A DNA stretch of 64,000 nt from Anastrepha obliqua (Eukaryota; Arthropoda; Insecta; Diptera; Tephritidae): assembly GCF_027943255.1 (NCBI RefSeq), contig NC_072894.1:57663601-57727600 (forward strand), given 5' to 3'. Below, one piece after another: positions 33,379-43,600 of the stretch (positions are counted from its first letter, which is position 1; every line of letters starts with the position of its first letter). The notes under the pieces are model-generated. The model saw nothing but the letters and a program-made list of their open reading frames with translations, was not told the DNA's origin and searched no databases. Made by a program: the position numbers and the translations under genes.

Positions 33379-36300
33379 TTATTAACAATCCAGTGAAAAA
33401 ATTAAAATTTATAATTGACACTGGTGCTGAGTTTAGTATAATTAATCCTGATATTTGTCACCCTAAATTTAAGCAAGATGTAAACGTAGTAGCAAGAGCA
33501 TTAGGTACTAAAATATCAATAACCAAACTTTGCAAATTTCCAATATTTAAAGAGTTTAATGTAAATAATTATCATTGTGAATTTTTAGAATATGCTTTTA
33601 ATAAAAATTTTGATGGACTTATCGGTAATAATATTTTACAAGAATTAAGTTGCATCATCGATTTACCCAATCGTCAATTAATTACCAGTACTGCAGTAAT
33701 TACTATGTTTCTATCTAAAGAAGAAGAAGTCTATGACGATTTAGCTTATAAGGATAACTATTTTTTTAATTGTGAAGTTGAAAGGGCTAATGTAATATCC
33801 CATATTCAAACGAGCCACCTAGAAGAATATGAAAAAGAAAAGTTACTAAAAATTATTAAAAAATATAAACACGTATTCTATGATAAAGCCGACAGTTTAA
33901 GTTTTACTAGTGAAATAAAACATAGGATTTTAACTAAACACGATATGCCAGTTTACTCGAAGTTATACAGATATCCCGAGGTGCATAAAGACGAGGTGAA
34001 TGATCAAATTGAAAACATGCTAAAACAAAACATAATCAGACACTCTAATAGTCCTTATAATAGCCCAATTTGGATCGTTCCGAAAAAATTAAACTCCTCC
34101 AATAAACAAAACTGGCGCATAGTAATTGATTATCGTAAACTCAATGATATTACTATTGAAGACAGATTTCCAATGCCTAACATTGATGATATCTTTGATA
34201 AACTAGGAAAATGCCAATATTTTTCTACACTTGATTTGGCGAAGGGATTTCACCAAATCGAAGTTCATCCAGACGACATTCCAAAAACCGCGTTTTCGAC
34301 AGCAACTGGCCATTACGAGTTTTTGCGCATGCCCTTTGGCCTCCGTAATGCGCCAGCGACGTTTCAGAGACTGATTAACAACGTATTGAAAGAATACATT
34401 GGTTCAATCTGTTTAGTGTATTTAGATGATGTTCTAATTTTTTCGACAAGTATTGAAGAACATTTAGAAGCAATAGATAAAGTATTAAGACGTTTAAGCC
34501 AGGCCAATTTGAAATTGCAAGTAGATAAGTGTACGTTTCTGGCAAAAGAAACTGAATTCTTAGGCCATGTTGTCACTGCCGAAGGTATCAAACCAAACCC
34601 TGAAAAACTTAAAACGGTAGAGAAAATAGCTTTACCCAAAACACAAAAAGAAATTAAGTCATTTTTAGGCATAACTGGTTTTTATAGGCGTTTTATTAAA
34701 GACTACTCAAAAGTAGCTCATCACCTTATTAAATATTTAAAGCAAGGAGCAAAAATTAATATAAATGACAAAGATTATAGATTAGCTTTTGAAAAATTGA
34801 AACAATTACTTAAGAATGACCCTATACTGGTTCATCCGGATTTTAATAAAACCTTTACACTTGTAACCGATGCAAGTAATTTTGCATTGGGAGCAGCACT
34901 TATGCAGGGAAATAAAGCAGTATCCTTTGCAAGTCGCACTTTAAACGGCCATGAAAGAAACTACAGCACCATTGAGAAAGAATTATTAGCCATTGTGTGG
35001 GCAACAAAATATTTTCGTCCTTATCTTTTTGGCCGTAGATTCATAATTAAAACCGACCACCGTCCTTTAGTCTGGCTTAATAATATAAAAGAACCTAATG
35101 CAAAAATCCAAAGATGGAAAATCAAGCTAAATGAGTTCGATTTCGAAATTAGTTATATAAAAGGTAAGGAAAATGTAATAGCTGACGGCCTTAGTAGATT
35201 AAGTTATGAGGCATCAAATAGTGAAATTGATATTAATTTAAATGAATTGTTTGACGAAGATGCCAATACAGTTCACAGCGCAGATACTGATGATGCTGAC
35301 TTTATTAAAATCACGGAATGTCCTATTAATATGTTTAAAAATCAAATATTTATACAAACGTCAAATGAAAATTCTTGTAAGACGAAAATAATGTTCAAAA
35401 ATAAGATTCGACACATATTAAAAATAGCAAATACAGACGGTATTTTGAAATTTTTGAAGGATAAGCTTTCTTCAAAAGGTCTTGTAGTAGTTTTTTGTCC
35501 AAATATTGAGCTCTACAAAGAATTCCAAACTTTGTATATTAAATATTTTGCCAGAAACAAAAATCTCAAAATATTAAAAGCAAATTTATTTTTGGAAGAT
35601 GTAGTTGATAGAGACAGGCTCCTAGAGTTAATTGAAACAACACACATTAAAAATAATCATAGGGGTATTAATGAGGTTTACGAAGAATTAAGAAAATTGT
35701 ATTTTTATCCCAAATTACAAAAAGAAATTCAGAAATACATAAACAATTGCGAAACATGCAAGCTGGCAAAACACGACAGGTCTCCGATTAAATACAATTT
35801 AAATATTACGCCCACCCCTGTAAAGCACAATGATATTGTGCATGCAGATATATGGTACCCACAACGAGGCACCATGTATCTCACAAGCATAGATAAGTTA
35901 ACGAAGTACGCAACTGCGTACTATTTAGAAGATAGAACTTGGGTGTCAATACTAAAAGCACTTAAGCAAAGAATCCAATATTTAGGAAAGCCAAATTTAT
36001 TAGTATTCGACAACGAACTAGATACTGCCGTAATAAGGGAATTTTTAAAGGAACAAGAAATAAAATTTCACACTACCACAGCGTATCTCAAAACTGGCAA
36101 CGCAGATATAGAAAGGCTACATGGAACCCTTAATGAGCACATTCGTCTTTTTAATGCGGATCCAAATAATAAAGATGATATTGACGAAAATGTACATAAA
36201 GCCATAATATCATACAACAATACAATTCATACTACTACTAATTTTCGACCCAGCGATCTTTTGAATAATATGATTTCACAAGAAGAAATATCCAAGCTTT

Positions 36301-36530
36301 CACAAAAAGTACATGAAAAGAAAGTTAATAAAATAAATTTATTGAATCAGAAAGCCAATAGAGTTGACACAGACAGTTTTGCCAACAACATTGTTAATAA
36401 TAACAGGGTTAGCAAATCAAAACCAAAATATAAGAAAATTACTAATTATAAACAAGATGGAAATTACTTAGTATCAAACGATAATAAATTTAAAAAAATA
36501 TATAAATCCCAAGTAAAACGAAAAACATGA
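33312..36530 (+). CDS. pol: Pol polyprotein (PR-RT-RNase H-IN)
   Basis: The frame opens at 33312, -1 to gag. The first possible initiator-like codon is GTG at 33393 and no ATG precedes the protease, so expression by frameshift is expected. Order: aspartic protease ('FIIDTGAEFS' near 33411); reverse transcriptase with 'FSTLDLAKGFHQIEVHP', 'MPFGLRNAPATFQ' and 'YLDD' at 34419-34430; RNase H with 'VTDASNFALGAAL' and 'ERNYSTIEKELLAIVW'; integrase zinc finger (HxxxxH, then CETC near 35750); integrase core with 'HADIW', 'FDNELD' and 'IERLHGTL' as candidate D, D, E. The last two are about 33 residues apart by my count. Domain order RT-RH-IN is that of Ty3/Gypsy. All catalytic boxes look intact over about 1070 codons. 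Confidence 0.93.
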   Translation, partial: TNGNWKFECKFSYSRRSKLPYIVINNPVKKLKFIIDTGAEFSIINPDICHPKFKQDVNVVARALGTKISITKLCKFPIFKEFNVNNYHCEFLEYAFNKNFDGLIGNNILQELSCIIDLPNRQLITSTAVITMFLSKEEEVYDDLAYKDNYFFNCEVERANVISHIQTSHLEEYEKEKLLKIIKKYKHVFYDKADSLSFTSEIKHRILTKHDMPVYSKLYRYPEVHKDEVNDQIENMLKQNIIRHSNSPYNSPIWIVPKKLNSSNKQNWRIVIDYRKLNDITIEDRFPMPNIDDIFDKLGKCQYFSTLDLAKGFHQIEVHPDDIPKTAFSTATGHYEFLRMPFGLRNAPATFQRLINNVLKEYIGSICLVYLDDVLIFSTSIEEHLEAIDKVLRRLSQANLKLQVDKCTFLAKETEFLGHVVTAEGIKPNPEKLKTVEKIALPKTQKEIKSFLGITGFYRRFIKDYSKVAHHLIKYLKQGAKININDKDYRLAFEKLKQLLKNDPILVHPDFNKTFTLVTDASNFALGAALMQGNKAVSFASRTLNGHERNYSTIEKELLAIVWATKYFRPYLFGRRFIIKTDHRPLVWLNNIKEPNAKIQRWKIKLNEFDFEISYIKGKENVIADGLSRLSYEASNSEIDINLNELFDEDANTVHSADTDDADFIKITECPINMFKNQIFIQTSNENSCKTKIMFKNKIRHILKIANTDGILKFLKDKLSSKGLVVVFCPNIELYKEFQTLYIKYFARNKNLKILKANLFLEDVVDRDRLLELIETTHIKNNHRGINEVYEELRKLYFYPKLQKEIQKYINNCETCKLAKHDRSPIKYNLNITPTPVKHNDIVHADIWYPQRGTMYLTSIDKLTKYATAYYLEDRTWVSILKALKQRIQYLGKPNLLVFDNELDTAVIREFLKEQEIKFHTTTAYLKTGNADIERLHGTLNEHIRLFNADPNNKDDIDENVHKAIISYNNTIHTTTNFRPSDLLNNMISQEEISKLSQKVHEKKVNKINLLNQKANRVDTDSFANNIVNNNRVSKSKPKYKKITNYKQDGNYLVSNDNKFKKIYKSQVKRKT
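33339..33345 (+). promoter_or_regulatory. Putative -1 frameshift site A AAT TTT
   Basis: In the gag frame the codons read gtA AAT TTT, a canonical X XXY YYZ slippery heptamer. It lies inside the gag/pol overlap (33312-33378), and slipping back one base leads into the pol frame. No downstream structure was tested. Confidence 0.6.
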
Positions 36531-36704
36531 AAAAAAAAAAAAATGAAGAAAAGAAAAAAAATATTCAGAAAAACTAGAAAATGTGAATAATGTTTAAAAA
36601 TATAAAAATAAATAATTGCAATAATGTATACCAATATAAAAAATATGATTAAACATTTACCTTAAATAAGTTCATTTTGAACAAGCAGGGACTGCTTAGT
36701 CTAC

Positions 36705-36713
36705 GGGTGGAGG
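36705..36713 (+). promoter_or_regulatory. Polypurine tract-like sequence
   Basis: gggtggagg directly before the 3' LTR, the place of the plus-strand primer. One T interrupts it. Confidence 0.6.
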
Positions 36714-36991
36714 TGTAACATAAGATACATACCTACATACATGTATAACACATAAATACCTGAATACATATCTACATACGTACATACTTACATACACAAA
36801 CATATTAACTTACATATTTAAATATTAATCTTAAATTTAGCAATAAGAGAAATTAGAGTAAGAGTAGAACTTTAAGAGATTTCGTTAGATGTAAGCTTTA
36901 GATAAATAAGGTTTACTGTAAATAAATTTGAATAAAGGAATTGAGTTATTTCGCAGACACCGAGAAGTGAGTTTGTGTTTTAATAACGTTA
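36714..36991 (+). repeat. 3' LTR
   Basis: 278 bases, identical by reading to 30917-31194. Followed by ATAT (36992-36995), the target duplication. Confidence 0.93.
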
Positions 36992-37081
36992 ATATATTGT
37001 TTATACAATTTATTAGCACCTTTGGGTTTCGTTTCACTATCTTAGCGTTCTATTTTTGTTTAGTTTTGATTTGATGAAAAT

Positions 37082-38408
37082 ATGTCATCTACATGTAGAT
37101 TAGGTGACTCACAAATAAGTAGTCTATTAGAGCAGTTATGTGATGACTCTATTGCATCTAATAATGGAAGTGAAACAGAAAATGCCTTACTGGAGGATGA
37201 TATACAAAGTGATGTAGAAGATGATCTCGTTGATATTCAGGAGTAAGACGAGAATGTGTCAACATCACAAACTTCAAATTCTACTCCTTCCGATTCACGC
37301 ATTATAACAGTATCCATACCAACCTTTAGAAGTAAAAGTGGGCACTGCTGGAGTACATCAAAAGGAAATAGTGTTTACCGATTTGCGTTGACAAACAAAG
37401 TTAGAACCGCAAGAGGACCTACTCGACAATGCAAACCTTTTTATGATCCACAGGAATGCTTCAACGTATTTTTTACTGACAAAATAATTACAGAAGTGGT
37501 TCAATGGCTCACATACAACTGTTGACGAGCAGCTTTTGGGGTTTCGTGGTCTCTGTCCCTTTAAAATGTTCATTCCAAATAAACCAAGAAAGTATGGAAT
37601 CAAAATACCTATGATATGCGATAATTGGTTTACGTCGAAGAGTTTACTGAAAGAGCCATACAAATTAACTCTTGTCGGCACCATAAGATCAAACAAACGT
37701 GAAATACCCGAAGATATGAAAAATTCACGAACACGACCTGTTGGAACTTCGAAGTTTTGCTATGACGGCCCATTAACACTCCTTTCATATAAACCTAAGC
37801 CATCAAAAATAGTTCATTTACTGTCATCTAATAATGAGAAAGGTACTATTGATGATGCAATAGGAAAGCCGAATATAATATTGTATTATAACCAAAATAA
37901 AGGCAGGGTAGATGCATTTGATCAAATGTGTTCCGTGATGTAGTGTTCGCGAAAAACTAATAGATGACCGATGGCAGTTTTTTATGGCATGTTAAATATA
38001 GCATTCATTAATTCGTATATCGTATATTGCCATAACATAATGAGTATAAATAAAAAGCCATTGAGCCGTAAAGATTATATGAAGGCACTTTCCTCATCGT
38101 TAACAACACCATGGATGAAAAAAAGACTTGAAATTCCTTCACTGTCAAAAACTTTGCGCAGCAGCATTCAAGTTGCCATACAAAACTCAACCGACAGCGC
38201 TGAAAGAAGCAATGGTGTTCCAGACCCCTATCCAGATGATACCAACAGTAATCGAGAAGGCAGTGCTGATCAACAAGAACCAAAAAGAAGAAAATGCTGT
38301 GGTTTCTGTCCGTCAAAAATAAGACGCATGTCTAAGAAGGTATGCGTCGTATGTAAAACACCTCTGTGTGGAGAGCACCAAAATCAAGTTTGCATCACGT
38401 GCATATAA
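37082..38408 (+). pseudogene. piggyBac transposase with internal deletions
   Basis: ATG at 37082 starts an acidic N-terminal domain stopped near 37243. The transposase follows in pieces: 'RQCKPFYDPQECFNVFFTD' near 37430, then after a deletion 'TVDEQLLGFRGLCPFKM' near 37515, and 'KPRKYGIKIPMICDNWFTS' near 37580. In the last piece the segment holding the first catalytic Asp has been removed and its flanks joined; the second (CDNWFTS) remains. 'GRVDAFDQMCSV' near 37905 holds the third, followed by a stop. 37971-38408 codes the C-terminus with a Cys-rich finger (CCGFC, CVVC, CITC). It cannot be catalytic. Confidence 0.85.
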
Positions 38409-38705
38409 ACTTGTTGGATTTTAGCTTTTTTTATTTTGAATGATTATTCGATGCATTGTTGTGCAAATGAAGTTAAATAATTTCCATTCATTTAGATTTA
38501 AGAAATCAATTTTTGTCCTTATGAGAAGACTGCCTAATTTTTATTACATTTTGTAAGACAAAATGAATTTTATTATTTATTTTACGTAATGCATTGTATT
38601 ATTTTATGTTTTTGTTCACTTTATTTGACTGAAAATAAATGATCTCAATTAAAAACTTAGTAATTTTTATTTTTATTCCACCCTTAATTGACACAAAAAG
38701 ATGAT

Positions 38706-38720
38706 ACGTCATTTAGACGT
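38706..38720. repeat. piggyBac subterminal palindrome 3
   Basis: ACGTC ATTTA GACGT followed by atccttatcttttt, 45 bases inside the right end. Same design and downstream context as 30859-30873. Confidence 0.7.
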
Positions 38721-39249
38721 ATCCTTATCTTTTTAGGGGTAGACAATAGCGTTATCTTACTAGGGTTAATAGAGAGACATTTTTTTTGAATATGACCCGT
38801 GGAAATATTTAAGGGTATTCATAAGACATACTTAATCATAAATTTTGTTTTTGAATAACTTTTAAGTGGTAGACATCTTTATTTTATCTGTTTGTCTACT
38901 GCAGCTGTCTACTTCACAAGTGGGGTACGATATTACATATTTTCAAATATTAGAAATGTTCCAATAGGAGATTCATTTTGCGCCATTTGAGAAATTTATT
39001 AATTTTCGCAGGATGGTTAGTTATCTGATAATGTTATGGGGAGAGGGTATTGGGAGAAAAAGAGGCTCTTGGGTGTTGTGATAATGAGGTGGCAAGATGT
39101 TACGTTGCAAAAAATCAGCACTCCGAATTTTCCCTAAACCAAGGGCTTCTACCACGAGAACGTAGGGCTTTTCTCCTCTATGAATAAGCGATGTACTTGG
39201 ACATTCGTAATCTTGGGGATATGGGGATAAGGCAACTACTTATACAGCT

Positions 39250-39400
39250 TCATTTCTCAGCATTCTCTAGTCTGAATTAAAAGCCAAAACATAAGTCGAT
39301 ATAGTTTCTACCGCTCTGAGCGACCTGTTACCATTTATTCTGATAGCCAAGCAATAAATAAATATTATAGTCGAATGATTTGGAGGTCAGAACGGACTGG
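39250..39400 (+). mobile_element. LINE RNase H scrap
   Basis: One frame reads 'FYRSERPVTIYSDSQAINKYY', the aspartate box of a LINE RNase H. Short, isolated and frameshifted on both sides. Confidence 0.5.
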
Positions 39401-39655
39401 CTGCGCTACACCACAATCTTAGTATACGGTGAGTGCTCAATAAGTACCCGTTCATCAATGAACCGAGCTTTTTCAGCTTCAGCATGTTTAGTCCGTCAGG
39501 GCCAATGGCTTTAGATGGTTTCATGTGGTTGATGGCCCCCTGAACCTCATCGCTGGAGAAAGCAAGTGGCGCACTGTTGTATGTTAGTTTGTGCAGCCGT
39601 CTGGTGGCTGACGGTTCGTTCTGTCGGCCGGAGGATGCAGAATAAACTGCCGGCT

Positions 39656-40484
39656 AAAGTAGATCGCGTATGCCGATGATATCGATATCATCGGTCTTAG
39701 CAACCACGCTGTTAGTTCTGCCTTCTTCAAACTGGATAAAGAGGCAAAGCGAATAGGTTTGGTGGTGAACGAGGACAAAACGAAGTACCTCCTGTCTTCA
39801 AACAAACAGTCGGCGCACTCGCGTATCGGCACCCACGTCACTGTAGACAGTTATAATTTCGGGGTTGTAAAAGACTTCGTGTATTTAGGAACCAGCATTA
39901 ACACCGATAACAATGTCAGCCTTGAAATCCAACGTAGAATCTCTCTTGCCAACAAGTGCTACTTTAGACAAAGTAGGCAAATGAGTAGTAAAGTCCTCTC
40001 TCGATGAACAAAACTAACACTCTACAAGGCTCTCACCATGCCCGTCCTAACGTATAGCGCAGAACCTTGGACGATGACAACATCCGATGAAGCGACGCTT
40101 GGAGTGTTCGAGAGAAAGATTCTGCGGAATATTTTTGAACCTTTGCAACGGCGAATATCGCAGACGATGGAACGATGAGCTTTACGACGACATAGACATA
40201 GCGCAGCGAATAAGGATTCAGCGGCTACGTTGGCTGGGTCATGTCGTCCGAATGGATACAAACGCTCCGGCTTTGAAAGTATTCGATGCGCTACCAGCTG
40301 AGGCAGAGGAAGAGGAAGGCCTGCTCTGCGTTGGAAAGATCAGGTGGAGAAGGACTTGGCTTCACTTGGTGTGTCCAATTGGCGCCGGTTAGCACGAGAA
40401 AGAAACGACTGGCGCGCTTTGTTAAACTCGGCCAAAATCGCGTAAGCGGTTATCGCGCCAATTAAGAAGAAGAAAGTAGCTCGC
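39656..40484 (+). mobile_element. 5'-truncated RTE-like LINE, copy 2, nested with TSD
   Basis: The insert (39668-40472) begins at gtatgccgatgat, the 'AYADDID' box, and ends after the SAKIA stop. A 12-bp duplication, aaagtagatcgc / aaagtagctcgc (one mismatch), flanks it at 39656-39667 and 40473-40484. These bases belong to the coding sequence of the minus-strand 2A LINE, which resumes on both sides. The ORF has a stop near 40003 and frame changes later, so it is older than copy 3. Confidence 0.82.
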
Positions 40485-41020
40485 GCATCTTTTCGGATCC
40501 GGCGAAGTACAACCGTTGAAGGTGGCATCCACCTTGCCGTTGTATCATACTTCGTCGAGTTTGCTGCCACAGTGGGCGGTTGCGGGTGCAGAGCTCTGCA
40601 GAAAGGGGCAAGAAAGTGTCCACTCACGGGTGGTGCGCAGGTCAGTGCCTGTTGTCAGGTTCCGAGGAACTCTGGTCTGACACACGGAACAGACTGTGGG
40701 GGAAACCAAGAGCTGCTGGTTTGTCCCGGCACTGAGATAGGAGCAGGAAGGTTGTGGCTCAGTAGGGGAGTTGTGCTGCGCCTAAGTTCTCCTTGCCGTT
40801 AAGGTATGGTTAGTGGCGGCAGTTTGACGTGCCGGCACTGAGGACGGTATGCCGTTGAGGCAGACCCCGCCTGATGACGGGAGCTACACGTGACCACACC
40901 CTGTGTGTCTTAAGGCCTGAACAGGTCTTAAGATGGCACCACCCATTGCACTTATTACGCCCTAACCGAGGTGAAGTTCGGGTGGATCTGTTTGTGGCAG
41001 ATATAGCAGTAAAATACCTC

Positions 41021-41041
41021 TGGTCCAGGGTTGGGTTCAAT
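41021..41041 (-). other. 2A-like peptide motif IEPNPGP
   Basis: On the minus strand seven codons spell I-E-P-N-P-G-P, fitting the 2A core (D/G)xExNPGP except that Gly-Ile-Glu-Pro stands in the variable part. In working 2A sequences the ribosome skips the Gly-Pro bond. Confidence 0.6.
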
Positions 41042-41199
41042 GCCAGCCCTGAAGAGAAGTATTTGGAGCAGACGTGCTGCGAGGGACTGCTCCTGTTACG
41101 AAAGATTGGGGGTGCGATCCGGTACACTAGACAGGGCTAGTTTACTGTGGCGGCAGCCCTTGGTCGGGAAAAACCCGAGTCATTCCGGTAACATAAAAC

Positions 41200-41511
41200 C
41201 GGCTGCCATAGGAATGCGGCCTAGCTGGCTCATACAACTCGCTGTTCCACTGTACACGATACTTCTCAGTAACGCGGATGAGGCCCAAGATCTTACGTAG
41301 AATTTTTGCTCTCGCAGACTCCCAAAACTTTTTCATCTGCTGTTGACATCGTCCATGATTCTGCGACATATATTAGGACGAGAATGGTGAGCGTTTTGTA
41401 GAGTGCCAGTTTGGTCCTTCGAGAGAGAGATCTATTTCTCAGGTGCCTACTGAGCCCATAGTAACACCTCTTGGCAAGAATTATTCTCCGTTTGATCTTC
41501 ATGGATCTTCA
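41200..41511 (-). mobile_element. LINE reverse transcriptase fragment, RTE-like, second family
   Basis: Minus-strand frames give 'IKRRIILAKRCYYGLSRHL', 'SLSRRTKLALYKT', 'YVAESWTMSTADEKVLGV' and 'KILRKILGLIRV', then 'VQWNSELYE'. This is the middle of the C-terminal region also present at 2322-3153, but diverged. Its 3' part is replaced by sequence leading into the 5' end of the 2A LINE at about 41170. Confidence 0.7.
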
Positions 41512-41514
41512 TTT

Positions 41515-42600
41515 ACTTAACTAAAATGTGTAGTTAAATATTTTTATATAGGCCCCAGCGAGGTACCTTCCCCTTCAAAAAGGTGTCGATTTCAATTATG
41601 TTTGGAATTTTTTATTGTACTAGAAGCACTACTTCTACATATTTTTTGCTAAAAAAATTATGAACTGATATGACTATGTGTTGTAGGGTTTCATGAACAC
41701 AGTAAGATATTTTTGCCTAGCATGGGGCAGCAAACTGTGCTCTGTAGTATCCAGCAATGTTTAGATGGTTTTTTGCGCAATTTTGTGATTTTAATATTTT
41801 CTTTTATTTATCACTGGATAATTTGTGCACTTCTTGACAAAAATGGATTTTTACCTAAATCTTCGAGCAAACTGCAATTTTAAATATGCAAAAGAACTCA
41901 ATAAGACGCTTTACAAAATATGCCCTCATTTCTGCCTCGCATCTAACTTCAAAGAATTCTTCAATGCATGGTTTGGTAAGTTAAAACATTTTTGTTTCTT
42001 TCTTTTAAAGTGAAACTCTCTTGGGTATCAATATTCCCACTTTCTTTAAAGCTTTTTTTGGCATATTTAAGTTATTTTTACATATCTGTATCGATCTGAA
42101 TTCACCTAAAATTCTTTCGCGCATAACTGAACAGTTTATCGCAATTAGCCGCTCATTATGAGTTGATTAGCGCAAAAACATGCGAATTTTATTGACAAAT
42201 GAACGGCTACATTAACACTGATCGTAGATGATCGAGAAATTCCAGCGACAATCCCGTCAAGCGGTAAATGAGTACGACATACAAAGTGTTGAATGAAAAT
42301 TTGTTCAGATTTTGCTCGAATTGAATTTGTTTTTTTTTTATTATTACTTATTACATTATTATTTAATTTTTTCTTTACGTGGATCTAATTTAGCGGTGGT
42401 GTGAATTGTATTTTCCGCAATTAGCAAATACATATGAATTAGTGGAAATTTAGCTGTTTCCCGCTTGGCCAGACTAGTTTTTTCAAAAAGCTGCGTGTGT
42501 TAAATTAAGTGTTTTTTAGTGAATAAAATATTCCGCTTCAAAATTATAGGCATTTTTGTATATATCAAGCCACAAAGTTAAATTAAGAAAATATGTACTC
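41515..42600. other. No gene recognised
   Basis: Strongly AT-rich noncoding DNA. The frame at 41825-42013 is not assignable. Confidence 0.45.
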
Positions 42601-42779
42601 AATAATAAAGACTGTCTTACGGGCTCTATGGTCCCACATACAGGCTCCGGCACTCGATAAGTAATCAATTAAAAAGGCCATAAATTTGGTTTGGAAAATT
42701 ACTTTTATTCAATTCAAAAAAATTATAAAAAATGTGTGAAAATAATATATTATATACAATAATAAAAAATTAATTTACT

Positions 42780-43600
42780 TTTGCTCGATATGATCACCTC
42801 TTGCCTGGACTATTGAGAGTTGCCTGAATGTTATTTGCAGGTATTTTGGCTCACTCGCGGACAATGACTTTTTTCAGCGCCTTCAGACTGGTGGATCTTG
42901 CTCTCCAAACTATTGCCTATGGCGAGTGCTGCCTCCTGGTGGCCAATCGATGACTAAAATTCTCATATGAAAGGTCGGTCAAATAAATTCTATCGTTTTG
43001 GGAGTTTACGAATTGCTCAATTTTCTTGTCACAAAACACAATTTTCGGAAATTGACCGCTTTCAGCCAAGCGAAGCAATTCCTTCGCTCTCTCAAGCCTG
43101 GCTTATTGCTGCTTTGGTGTGAGATCATGCGCCGTTGGGATCTTGTAAGGCTTGACTTTGAGATCATTTTCCTGTATGCGGTGGATGCTACGATCAGATA
43201 TTTTCCTCTTCAGTTCTTTCGCCATTTGGTTGGCACTTCAACGGGGATTTCGCTCAAGTTGCGTCTTCACTTTTGAACCATTTCACGTGACGTTGCAGTC
43301 TTTTGATGACCACCTCCATGACGTTTCGCGATGCTACCAGTATCGGTGTAACGAGTAATGGTGCGATAAACATAAACTTTATTTCCTTTAAGGTGCTCGA
43401 GCTCACGAACAATCGCTGGTTCTGATTTTCCAGTCAAATATAATGCAATCGCACTATTAAGTTTGAAATCTATTACCGATTTTCTTTTTTCGCGTTTACT
43501 CTGGGCAAAATGCTTCCGCACTCTTGTGAGCAATACTCTGGACTGTCATTTAGTCAACAGACAGCTGATGGCCGTGCATTGCCTGCGCGAGCGCTCTGAA
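42780..43600 (-). mobile_element. Internally deleted maT/Tc1-mariner element
   Basis: The minus strand begins with a helix-turn-helix (43267-43533: 'FKLNSAIALYLTGKSEPAIV', 'VYRTITRY'), then 'NQMAKELKRKISDRSIHRI', 'YKIPTAHDLTPKQQ', 'KELLRLAESGQF' and 'IEQFVNSQNDRIYLTD'. It then passes abruptly from 'RLATRRQH' to 'KKVIVREWAKIPANN'. The second and third catalytic boxes are lost. The remaining pieces resemble maT-type (DD37D) transposases. I could not pair convincing terminal repeats. Confidence 0.7.

Larger units (their letters stand above)
30917..36991 (+). mobile_element. Complete Ty3/Gypsy LTR retrotransposon, 6075 bp
   Basis: Two 278-bp LTRs that I read as identical, a 4-bp target duplication (ATAT), a primer-binding-site-like sequence after the 5' LTR, gag, pol with protease, reverse transcriptase, RNase H and integrase, and a purine-rich tract before the 3' LTR. 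Neither ORF has an internal stop. There is no env-like ORF between the pol stop and the 3' LTR. Identical LTRs indicate very recent insertion. It sits inside an old piggyBac, whose sequence continues on both sides. Confidence 0.95.
30679..38764 (+). mobile_element. Old piggyBac element split by a Gypsy insertion
   Basis: Right end: TTAA at 38765-38768, then (reversed) ccctagtaagataacg. Left end: gcacagtaagataacg at 30679, with TTAA no longer visible. Between them lie an acidic N-terminus at 37082, a broken transposase to 38408, and the 6075-bp Gypsy element at 30917-36991. Without the Gypsy element the piggyBac would be about 2.0 kb. Three ACGTC-N5-GACGT palindromes lie near its ends. Confidence 0.8.
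39420..41170 (-). mobile_element. LINE with 2A-like motif and zinc finger, interrupted
   Basis: Read 5' to 3' on the minus strand. Near 41060 'LLFRAGIEPNPGP' is a 2A-like motif, followed by a Cys/His cluster ('CYICHK', then 'CNKCNGWCHLKTCSGL' in another frame) like the PHD-type finger at the start of some insect LINE ORFs. Farther on, near 40540-40500, is 'KVDATFNGCTSPDPKRCA', and beyond the insert at 39668-40472 come 'RQFILHPPADRT' and 'GAINHMKPSKAIGPDGLNM', the start of reverse transcriptase. The endonuclease is deleted and frames shift. GC content is higher than in the surroundings. Confidence 0.7.

Noticed and set aside
33393..33395. GTG at 33393 as the pol start
   Set aside because: The frame is open upstream from 33312, overlaps gag, and carries protease-like residues before the GTG, so frameshifting from gag is more likely.
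34364..34672. 102-codon minus-strand ORF
   Set aside because: Antisense of the Gypsy reverse transcriptase.
36531..36713. env gene of the Gypsy element
   Set aside because: Only 183 bases separate pol from the 3' LTR and no open frame is present.
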